A stretch of 10,888 nucleotides of DNA, from NCBI GenBank assembly GCA_031548675.1, contig JAVBQU010000056.1:1-10888 (forward strand), given 5' to 3'. Every line of letters starts with the position of its first letter. The first letter of the stretch is position 1. This stretch comes from JAVBQU01 sp031548675 (GTDB taxonomy: Bacteria > Bacteroidota > Bacteroidia > Bacteroidales > P3). Under the pieces are notes generated by a model that saw only the letters and a program-made list of their open reading frames with translations, searched no databases and was not told the origin of the DNA. Positions 1-5,737 of the stretch are shown here, piece after piece. The position numbers and the translations under genes are program-made.

Positions 1-71
1 AACGCAAAGGGCTCGTTGCAGCGAGGAAAGAGAAAGCAAAGGCATAAAATCCATCCCTTTGTTTGAGCGCG

Positions 72-400
72 CCCTCCAAGGAGGGCGGGCTGCTGCAAGT
101 TGCAGGAACAAACCCTCCAAAGAGGGCAGACTGCTGCAAGCTGCAGGAACAAATCCTCCAAGGAGGGCGGGCTGCTGCAAGCTGCAGGAACAAACCCTCC
201 AAAGAGGGCGGACTGCTGCAAGCTGCAGGAACAAACCCTCCAAAGAGGGCGGACTGCTGCAAGTTGCAGGAACAAAAACCCCTCAGGGGGCGGACTGCTG
301 CAAGCTGCAGGAACAAAAACCCCTCAGGGGGCGGTCTGCTGCAAGCTGCAGGAACAAAAACCCCTCAGAGGGCGGCTTCCTACAAACTGTAGAGGATAAA
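72..400. repeat. Tandem array of about eight 41-bp units, each with two inverted repeats
   Basis: Units begin at about 72, 113, 154, 195, 236, 277, 318 and 359, a strict 41-bp period; the last unit is degenerate. Each unit has a C-rich/G-rich palindrome (CCCTCCAAGGAGGG in unit 1, CCCCTCAGGGG in units 6 and 7) and then a second one (CTGCA-AGC-TGCAG), ending in AGGAACAAA. Stems survive sequence change: the last unit has CTACA-AAC-TGTAG at 380-392, altered on both arms but still paired. There are no unique spacers, so this is not CRISPR. The unit has no stop codon in any of six frames, and 41 is not a multiple of 3, so long open frames across it are artefacts. Function is unknown; a hairpin-rich minisatellite is the safest description. 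Confidence 0.93.
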
Positions 401-536
401 ATTATTTTGAGAAAGGCTGAGTTATATTGATATCATTGTGGTTGCTCGTTGTTCAACATATCTGAATTTTAAATTAACTTTGTTGAACTTACAAGCTCGG
501 TTTGGCTGGATTGTAAGGCGGAATTACAAATTCTGC
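401..536. other. Intergenic spacer, nothing recognised
   Basis: This AT-rich spacer lies between the tandem array and the lipoprotein gene. I see no coding potential, strong hairpin or promoter consensus. Its right end (519-536) is the start of a dispersed repeat that runs into the lipoprotein stop codon. Confidence 0.5.
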
Positions 537-546
537 TTAGCGAGGG
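519..546 (-). repeat. Dispersed 28-bp palindromic repeat, copy 1
   Basis: This copy has an inverted repeat, CGGAATT-aca-AATTCTG, followed by CTTAGCGAGGG. It differs from copy 2 (986-1013) at one base in 28. It overlaps the 3' end of the lipoprotein gene and supplies its last codons and its TAA stop (CGC TAA on the minus strand). A diverged third copy is at about 1599-1623. The form suggests a REP-like mobile palindrome, but no mobilising transposase is visible. Confidence 0.85.
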
Positions 547-902
547 TATTTAGTTTCATTTACTTTAAAGTCAGTAATAATGCTGTCATTGCCAAATTTG
601 AATTCCAATATTTTAGTATAAACAGGGTCAATGTCATGTCCGTAGTCGGTTACAATTTCGTAGTAAATTGTATTTACGTCACCAGTTACATTTTTTTCTG
701 GGTTACCTATTTTGTCTATCAGTTGCCTGTAAGTAAGTCCTTTTAGTTTTTGCTTTTGGAGGTCGTCAAGCATTTTGTCTCTGTTGGGATATAAACCTAA
801 GTCGTCCTGAATTGTCCAGCCAACTTTGTCGAAAGGCACATTTTCCTTGCAAGTAGTCAAGAGAAAAAAAATAGTTAAAATTGTCAATGTCGTTCTATTC
901 AT
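537..902 (-). CDS. Small lipoprotein, BamE-like layout, function unknown
   Basis: The chosen start (ATG at 902) gives 121 residues beginning MNRTTLTILTIFFLLTTCKEN. That is a classic lipoprotein signal: a positive N-terminus, a hydrophobic core and a lipobox LTTC with Cys18 as the lipidation site. A longer frame starts at 986, but it would bury the signal peptide behind 28 residues encoded by repeat-rich DNA, so I reject it. The mature part has a KLKGLTYRQLIDKIGNPE segment. It recalls the helix-turn 'G-(M/L)-T..-(V/L)...-G-x-P' pattern of small BamE/SmpA-type lipoproteins; this is a fold-level resemblance, not an assignment. A strand-rich tail follows (IYYEIVTDYG, DSIITDFKV). The product is probably anchored in a membrane facing the periplasm or cell surface. 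The stop codon comes from a dispersed repeat, so the original C-terminus may have been longer. Confidence 0.8.
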   Translation of the reverse strand: MNRTTLTILTIFFLLTTCKENVPFDKVGWTIQDDLGLYPNRDKMLDDLQKQKLKGLTYRQLIDKIGNPEKNVTGDVNTIYYEIVTDYGHDIDPVYTKILEFKFGNDSIITDFKVNETKYPR

Positions 903-930
903 AATTCTAGTTGCTGTGTCATTATAGATT

Positions 931-938
931 GAAACATA
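931..938 (-). promoter_or_regulatory. Weak candidate -7 element for the lipoprotein gene
   Basis: The minus strand reads TATGTTTC, one base from the Bacteroidota -7 consensus TAnnTTTG. It lies about 30 bases upstream of the preferred start at 902. A TTG triplet lies upstream at a short spacing. This is tentative, because the site falls inside the palindromic spacer. Confidence 0.25.
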
Positions 939-1020
939 ACGGGGCGTTGCAGTCAATCGTGTGAATTGTCTGTCCAAGTCGTTCACGGAATTACAAATTC
1001 CGCTTAGCGAGGGGCGTTAT
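936..1020 (-). other. Palindromic attC-like spacer between two small genes
   Basis: The ends are inverted: ATAACG at 936-941 and CGTTAT at 1015-1020. The octamer GGGGCGTT occurs at both sides (941-948 and 1011-1018) as a direct repeat. The element begins 10 bases past the stop of the 1031-1492 gene in the direction of transcription, where an integron attC site would lie. The middle of the stem is poorly matched, so an integron origin is only a possibility. Confidence 0.4.
986..1013 (-). repeat. Dispersed 28-bp palindromic repeat, copy 2
   Basis: This copy contains a perfect 7-bp inverted repeat, CGGAATT-aca-AATTCCG, followed by CTTAGCGAGGG. It matches copy 1 (519-546) at 27 of 28 positions in the same orientation. 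It sits inside the attC-like spacer downstream of the small membrane protein gene. Confidence 0.88.
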
Positions 1021-1030
1021 CTTATTCCGA

Positions 1031-1492
1031 TTATTTTACTTCAATGTCTAATTGTCGTCCTTCTTTAAATGCCTTTTTGTCCATCCCAGTACCCAGAGCT
1101 ATTCCGATACCCATGCCAATAGGGATTCCAAGGGCAAAGAGACCTGCATTATTTGCACTTGTTCTTAAGGCAATTCCAATGGGTATTCCAAATACGCAAA
1201 GTCCTAATGCTAACCAAAGATTTCGATAATAGTTTTTAGGTACGATTTTAAGTTCTTTCTCAATTTGTTTTATGATTTTCGTCTGCTTCTGTTTGACTAA
1301 TTTCTCAAACTCATTACTTGTAAGAGATACTGAATTTAAGTCTTCAATATCTTGATTAATAAACTCAATAATTGCATTAGGCAATTCCTTCTTTTGTAAC
1401 TCTTTCAGAAGTTCTTGAAATTGGATATAAATTCGACTCATCTTAACATCTTCTGAGATGTCCATTCTCTCTTTTAGTTCAATAATATGCAT
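1031..1492 (-). CDS. Small two-helix membrane protein with glycine-rich repeat, unknown function
   Basis: The product is 153 residues from ATG at 1492. Residues 1-88 are charged and helical, probably a coiled coil (FQELLKELQKKELPNAIIEF, then EFEKLVKQKQTKIIKQIEKEL). Two hydrophobic segments follow, at about 91-109 and 115-136. They share an internal repeat, GIPIGIALRT (102-111) and GIPIGMGIGIALGT (122-135). The small-residue spacing is like glycine-zipper helices that pack tightly in membranes. The short tail (MDKKAFKEGRQLDIEVK) is charged. There is no signal peptide, so the helical domain is probably cytoplasmic. Internal methionines at residues 10 and 18 are possible alternative starts. I recognise no named family. 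The gene is AT-rich and flanked by palindromic spacers, which fits an acquired single-gene cassette. Confidence 0.75.
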   Translation of the reverse strand: MHIIELKERMDISEDVKMSRIYIQFQELLKELQKKELPNAIIEFINQDIEDLNSVSLTSNEFEKLVKQKQTKIIKQIEKELKIVPKNYYRNLWLALGLCVFGIPIGIALRTSANNAGLFALGIPIGMGIGIALGTGMDKKAFKEGRQLDIEVK

Positions 1493-1811
1493 AGCAATTA
1501 TTTTAGCTCCCGTTTTATTTTCTATTAATTTTTCTTTCCGGTACGGTACATTTGACTTTCATGCGGCAGTGCCTTCTGCTTGTGTGCAACGCTCAATGGC
1601 TTATAAATTCTGCTTAGTGAGAGTACGTTGTTAATGTCCTACGGACAAAACGCTATACATATATCATCAGCTCTATTGATATTGTTCCCCTACGGCGAAA
1701 TTTCAACGTAGACAAATTAGGCCGTAGGCCTTACACATCAATAGAAGTAAATCGAAATACATTGCTTGTCCGTAGGACATTAACAATGTATTCGTAGCTA
1801 AGCGTTATGCC
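1493..1811. other. Gene-free spacer dominated by a nested palindrome
   Basis: This is a 319-base interval between the membrane protein gene and the SUKH-glycosylase gene. The first 90 bases (minus-strand leader of the membrane protein) are AT-rich with no clear promoter. The rest is the palindrome described at 1588-1806, including the diverged third copy of the 28-bp repeat at about 1599-1623. I see no coding region. Confidence 0.8.
1588..1806. repeat. Large nested inverted repeat (219 bp)
   Basis: Five nested pairs were read by eye. AACGCT (1588-1593) pairs with AGCGTT (1801-1806). GCTTAG (1612-1617) pairs with CTAAGC near 1797-1802. A perfect 21-bp arm at 1628-1648, containing TGTCCTACGGACA, pairs with 1766-1786. 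CTATTGAT (1673-1680) pairs with ATCAATAG (1737-1744). CCTACGGC (1689-1696) pairs with GCCGTAGG (1721-1728). The gap between the two inner pairs is 8 bases on each side, so it folds as one cruciform or RNA hairpin. It starts 5 bases past the stop of the glycosylase fusion gene, so it may end that transcript or be an oversized attC-like site. Confidence 0.85.
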
Positions 1812-4800
1812 TTACTCCACGCGCCAGTCAATCTCTTTCAGGTTTTGCGATTTCAAAAATGCGTTTGCCTGCGAGTAGGGTTTGCTGCCGAAAAATCCGG
1901 TTGAAGCGGATAACGGCGAGGGGTGCGGCGACTTAATTATGCAGTGCGATTTGCCTGTAATGAACTTCTCTTTTGCCTGTGCGGGCTTGCCCCACAGCAT
2001 AAACACAATGGGCTGATTGCTTGCTCCGAGATACGCAAATACGGCATCGGTAAATTTCTCCCAGCCTTTCTTGGCGTGCGCGTTCGATTTGCCTGCTTCT
2101 ACGGTTAGCACGGTGTTTAGCAGCAGCACGCCTTGCTCTGCCCACTTAATGAGGTAGCCGCTTTTTGATACGGGAATGCCCAAGTCTGCCTCCAGCTCTT
2201 TGTACATGTTCTTAAGCGATGGCGGGGGCGTTACGCCGGGCAACACCGATAGGGCGAAACCGTGCGCCTGCCCTTCGTTGATGTAGGGGTCTTGCCCCAG
2301 AATTACAACGCGTACCTTATCGGGCGCGGTAAACTTCAGCGCGTTGAAAATGTCTTCGCGCTTGGGGTATATGGTTTTCGTAGCATACTCTTCGTTCAAA
2401 AATTCTTGCAGCTTCTTGAAGTAGTCTGCCTCAAACTCTTTCTTCAACACCTCGTCCCAAGCGTTGCCAATAGTGTGGTTTAAGGCAATGTTGCCCGATG
2501 TTTCAGGTGTAGCTTTTGCTTCTTTCATGCTTTCTTTTGTCGCTTTTTTCTTTGCTGGTACGGCTTCCTTTTCCTCAATACCGTTTTCTTTTTTATACCT
2601 CTGCATCTCTTGCTCGGTAAGCTCTACCTGTTTCAGCTGTTTGAAATCAATGTACTTTTCATAGCTAACATTGCGCTTATCCAGCCAAATCTCAAACCAG
2701 TCGGCAAAAGTCATAGGCTCGCCTTTTCGGTACGGGCTGTACATAGGGAAAGCGCCATAGCTGTCGGTGCCAAAATGAATTGACCAAACTGTTCCGGCAG
2801 CTTTTCCTTTTAGTATCAAACATATTTCCGAGTTATCATCACTAAATCCGATGATAATATGGCCTTTGGCAGCTTTTTCTGCGGCTATACTGATGGCGTG
2901 TTGTCCGTCGTCATATTCCTTATAGGCCTTTTCAAACGCGCTCATAGAGTACATTTGTCCGAAGCTGAGCGGAAATTCACCCTCTACTATTTCCTCATAA
3001 TTCAAGGCGAAATTACAGTCGGTAGGAATGTCACCCCCGTTGCCTATATTCATCAAAATCCAAGCATAATCATCGGGAAGGGCGAACTTGTTTTCTCTTT
3101 CAAATTGACCGATTCTGCCCGGGTGAAGAGGTGGGCTGAGCGTGTATTTGCTTTGCTTTTTGGTGACTATTTTTGCTGCTTTTTCTTGAATGGACAACAT
3201 GCGTTCCAACAATTCCGGAGTAAACGTGTGAGGGGTATATTCTCCAAAATCGACTTCTTCTATCTCCAATCCCAATTCCTGCTTGCATGTATTGATGGCA
3301 TCTTGGTACTCTTTCTGTAATTTTTTTAGCTTTGGGTTGGCTTCTTTACTTTCGAAACAGCTTTCGATATAGGCGAAAATTTCCACCATATTCTTATCCC
3401 AATATGTTTCTAAGTTGGCAATAACGCAGTCGATAAGAGAAGAGTTGCACTCGATTAGGAATTGGATAAAACGACGGGCTATCTCAGATTTTTCATGAAT
3501 CAAACCAAAACAAAAAATACCGGCAGATTTTTTAAGGTAATCATATCCCACATCTTCGGCCAGCTTTACGCTTGGCATTTTTTCTTTTCCGGTGGAAAGC
3601 CAACTCACAAGCCCTTCTAAAGACTTGTTTTCTCCATAGTAACAAAAGTTATGATGAACAGCGTTCAAGAAAAATTTCTCGTAATGGGCAAGCGTTTCTG
3701 TCAATCGATTTTGCTTCCAAAGCCAGCCCACATAGGCAATCACATAGGTATCTGAGCTGCTGTCTTTTTCAAGCTTCTCTAAGTATGTTGAGATAAGCGT
3801 ATCGTTATGGGCAAACACCTCATCTACCGTTACCCAGTCGGGAATGGATAAGCTATCTCTATCGGATGGATTGGGGATTATTGCCATTTCATATACCACG
3901 TTATCGGGCAGCCCCTGTTTACCCAGAAAGGTTGCGGTGGATTTGATTAGGCTGTTGATGGATTCTTTACTATTGAAATTATAGGTTTTGCCAGAGCGGA
4001 CGGCATAGGCAAGCTGATAAAGATTACGAATGCTGATGTAGCATCTTGGTTTGTACTCGAGCTCGTATTTCAATAAAATAGTGAGCAGCTCTTCGGGGAA
4101 ATCGAGAAAAAGCAGTGCAAAGTAGAAAGCATATTCTGCTCGCGTATGGCGATTAGAAATTTGCGGATCTTTTTTGTCCAGCTCAAAGCCTTTCAAGCGT
4201 TTTTCGGCTTCTTGCAAAATGGCGCAAAGCTTGTTGTGCTCGGGGTAGCAGTAGGCCAAGCGCAGGGTGGCATCGGCAATTATTTTCTCTTTATATTTTC
4301 CGTATTTTTCAGGATATTTACTGTGGATAAAAGCCAAAAGCGGCGTGTTTTTTAGCGTTTGTGCGGTAGTAAAATAGCAATTCTCTTCCTTTAGGGCTTC
4401 TTCTTCCAAAACGGAGGGATACTTTTCGTAAACCTTGTCGAAATAGCTAAAGTAGGGATAATCGCCTACTTCGTCGTCATAGCTTTGGTCATACGCTAAG
4501 CAAGCTAAGCTCCGATTTACTAAGGCGGTTGCCCCATCGGGGTCGTTAAGGAAAATTTCTTCAACACTAAGCTTAGCATCAAGAAAATGTTTGATAGGGG
4601 CGGAACCGATTACAACCCTATTAAAAAGATAGCAATACCTTGAAATGACGGGAGCCAAGCTCTTATCTTTCTTATATGCCTTTGCAATTTCGCCTGCCAG
4701 CTTTTTATCATAACCACTACTGTCAGACGGTACAATGAAACCTTCAAGCTCTGAAAATGGAATTTTTCCGTTCAAATAGCTATCCATTTTCAAGAGCTCT

Positions 4801-4868
4801 TCTTTTGTGTATTCCTTTTGTTTTGCGCCCTTTCTAAGGCTGTTCATTTGTTGTAATATCAGCTCCAT
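1812..4868 (-). CDS. ung: Helical region + SUKH (SMI1/KNR4) domain + uracil-DNA glycosylase fusion
   Basis: The product has 1018 residues from ATG at 4868 (MELILQQMNSLRK); a TTG seven codons upstream is less likely. Residues 1 to about 575 are helical and unrecognised, perhaps HEAT- or TPR-like. Residues about 579-733 form a SUKH/SMI1-KNR4 domain (LPDDYAWILMNIGNGG at 597-612), a family best known as immunity proteins of polymorphic toxins. A Lys/Ala/Glu linker (about 765-795) leads to a complete family-1 uracil-DNA glycosylase (about 797-1018). It has GQDPY (Asp860 as general base), the LLLNT uracil-recognition Asn, and HPSPLS with catalytic His982. Family members remove uracil from DNA as the first step of base excision repair and are normally about 220 residues alone. 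Two pocket positions differ from E. coli Ung: GQDPYH reads GQDPYI, and HGLAFSV reads HGFALSV. I infer a sensor- or partner-guided glycosylase; plain DNA repair is the alternative. The symbol applies to the C-terminal domain only. Confidence 0.88.
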   Translation of the reverse strand: MELILQQMNSLRKGAKQKEYTKEELLKMDSYLNGKIPFSELEGFIVPSDSSGYDKKLAGEIAKAYKKDKSLAPVISRYCYLFNRVVIGSAPIKHFLDAKLSVEEIFLNDPDGATALVNRSLACLAYDQSYDDEVGDYPYFSYFDKVYEKYPSVLEEEALKEENCYFTTAQTLKNTPLLAFIHSKYPEKYGKYKEKIIADATLRLAYCYPEHNKLCAILQEAEKRLKGFELDKKDPQISNRHTRAEYAFYFALLFLDFPEELLTILLKYELEYKPRCYISIRNLYQLAYAVRSGKTYNFNSKESINSLIKSTATFLGKQGLPDNVVYEMAIIPNPSDRDSLSIPDWVTVDEVFAHNDTLISTYLEKLEKDSSSDTYVIAYVGWLWKQNRLTETLAHYEKFFLNAVHHNFCYYGENKSLEGLVSWLSTGKEKMPSVKLAEDVGYDYLKKSAGIFCFGLIHEKSEIARRFIQFLIECNSSLIDCVIANLETYWDKNMVEIFAYIESCFESKEANPKLKKLQKEYQDAINTCKQELGLEIEEVDFGEYTPHTFTPELLERMLSIQEKAAKIVTKKQSKYTLSPPLHPGRIGQFERENKFALPDDYAWILMNIGNGGDIPTDCNFALNYEEIVEGEFPLSFGQMYSMSAFEKAYKEYDDGQHAISIAAEKAAKGHIIIGFSDDNSEICLILKGKAAGTVWSIHFGTDSYGAFPMYSPYRKGEPMTFADWFEIWLDKRNVSYEKYIDFKQLKQVELTEQEMQRYKKENGIEEKEAVPAKKKATKESMKEAKATPETSGNIALNHTIGNAWDEVLKKEFEADYFKKLQEFLNEEYATKTIYPKREDIFNALKFTAPDKVRVVILGQDPYINEGQAHGFALSVLPGVTPPPSLKNMYKELEADLGIPVSKSGYLIKWAEQGVLLLNTVLTVEAGKSNAHAKKGWEKFTDAVFAYLGASNQPIVFMLWGKPAQAKEKFITGKSHCIIKSPHPSPLSASTGFFGSKPYSQANAFLKSQNLKEIDWRVE

Positions 4869-4935
4869 TATTTTTATGTTTAATTTCAATTATCAGTATC
4901 AAAAACTTTTTAACTCAGAATTGTGATGTCTGTTT

Positions 4936-4968
4936 GCACAGTTGCAGCCACGCTTGTTATGTGCTGTG
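4936..4968 (-). other. Weak hairpin / degenerate attC-like half-site after the Imm11-like gene
   Basis: CACAG (4937-4941) and CTGTG (4964-4968) form a short stem just past the stop at 4980. The minus strand reads CACATAACAAGCGTGGCTGC, similar in style to the TAAC end of the 5627-5721 element. No matching distal arm is seen. It may be a decayed boundary or simply a weak terminator. Confidence 0.25.
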
Positions 4969-4979
4969 TATTTCTTTCA

Positions 4980-5534
4980 TTAAAAGTCCGAACAATTTTC
5001 AAGCGGATGAAATTGCACACCTGTCGGATTTTCAGCCATTATGGCATCAACGACAGATTTATGAAAAACCACCTTTTCCAATGATTCTTCTGGTATAAAA
5101 ATTAGCCGCTTTTCCAACGGAATTGTTCCTAATGAGTCTTTGTCCAAAACAAATTTGAAAATAGTGTATACACGAAATTCATATTCGAATTCCGATTTCT
5201 CTTTGTCCATTGCTTCGATGTCATTGTCGACCATCATACACAAATAATCTTTTGACTTATTCTTTTTTGGGTCTGTCAATTCTGTTTCAATAAACTTCAC
5301 ATAGTCAAGGTTGAATTTCTTGATTACATCTGCAATTTTTGCTGTAATATATACTTCTGGTCCTGATAAATAATCTGCGAGAACAGGATTTCTTGGAATA
5401 GGGTCATTAAATTCCAACTTTATCAATGTTGGATTTATGTCATCAGGTTTATAACCAACCTCTTTAATCAATGGATAAGTTTGGTCGTTTTTTCTACTGA
5501 TTAAATAGTAATCAAATTCATTGTTTGCGCTCAT
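4980..5534 (-). CDS. Probable Imm11/DUF1629-family immunity protein
   Basis: The product is 184 residues from ATG at 5534 (MSANNEFDYYLISRK), soluble, with no signal peptide or membrane segment. Its layout matches what I know of the DUF1629/Imm11 group: an N-terminal strand region (YYLISRKNDQTYPLIKEVGY), a middle 'P-V-x-ADYLSG-PEVYITAKIADVIKKF' block, a YLCMMVDNDIEAMDKEKSEF stretch, and a C-terminal 'V..KSVVDAIMAENPTGVQFHPL' ending, where the family has a residue pattern like (I/V)x(N)-(x)-(T)G(I/V)xF. Family members neutralise a partner toxin of polymorphic or contact-dependent systems by direct binding in the cytoplasm. No toxin gene is visible, so this would be an orphan immunity gene. The call rests on pattern memory, not a search. 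The neighbour's SUKH domain is also from an immunity-linked family. Palindromic elements flank the gene on both sides (4936-4968 and 5627-5721). Confidence 0.55.
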   Translation of the reverse strand: MSANNEFDYYLISRKNDQTYPLIKEVGYKPDDINPTLIKLEFNDPIPRNPVLADYLSGPEVYITAKIADVIKKFNLDYVKFIETELTDPKKNKSKDYLCMMVDNDIEAMDKEKSEFEYEFRVYTIFKFVLDKDSLGTIPLEKRLIFIPEESLEKVVFHKSVVDAIMAENPTGVQFHPLENCSDF

Positions 5535-5626
5535 TGTTTTTTGTTTTTCTGTCCCTTCGGACGGTTATTAATTTGGTTTTATTTTCGATTTTTCGGTTCA
5601 CTGGCCACCGCGTTCTCGGGCTGACA

Positions 5627-5721
5627 GCTAACGTTCAGCAGCTTGGCGCTGGGCGGGATTTCAACGCACAAAGTTTCAAGTTACCCACTGTCACCCGCCT
5701 TGCGCCAAACTGCCTGTTAGC
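5627..5721 (-). other. Long attC-like imperfect palindrome between two cassette-like genes
   Basis: The arms pair in order from the outside: GCTAAC (5627-5632) with GTTAGC (5716-5721); CAG (5636-5638) with CTG (5710-5712); TTGGCGC (5643-5649) with GCGCCAA (5702-5708); and GGCGGG (5652-5657) with CCCGCC (5694-5699). A 36-base loop separates them, and small unpaired bulges lie between the blocks. This block-bulge-block design, with TAAC/GTTA ends and placement 16 bases after the nuclease stop codon, resembles integron attC recombination sites. The ends do not strictly fit the RYYYAAC/GTTRRRY consensus, so a REP-type element or terminator remains possible. Confidence 0.65.
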
Positions 5722-5737
5722 GGTTCGTTGCTTTACT

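Noticed and set aside
3..47. Forward frame ending RKGLVAARKEKAKA then TAA, a possible C-terminus of a gene entering from the left
   Set aside because: Only about 15 codons are visible and no family can be recognised, so it is a hint only.
72..400. CRISPR array
   Set aside because: The whole 41-bp unit repeats with no unique spacers, and no cas gene is present.
59..430. Three overlapping forward open frames of 99-123 codons in the tandem array
   Set aside because: They are the same 41-bp repeat read in rotating frames, with no stop codons by composition. The peptides are cyclic repeats of low-information sequence with no sign of a real protein.
903..986. Upstream start of the lipoprotein frame at 986
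   Set aside because: The added 28 residues would precede and disable an obvious lipoprotein signal peptide, and they are encoded within the palindromic spacer.
2859..3320. Forward open frame of 153 codons opposite the SUKH region
   Set aside because: It is antisense to a continuous 1018-codon gene with recognisable domains, so it is most likely a shadow.
4869..4889. TTG start seven codons upstream for the glycosylase fusion
   Set aside because: The ATG at 4868 follows an A-rich leader and gives a sound start; the TTG adds nothing recognisable.
5551..5562. Small hairpin GTCCCTTCGGAC in the leader of the Imm11-like gene as a riboswitch or terminator
   Set aside because: The stem is only four base pairs and is not followed by a T-run in the direction of transcription.
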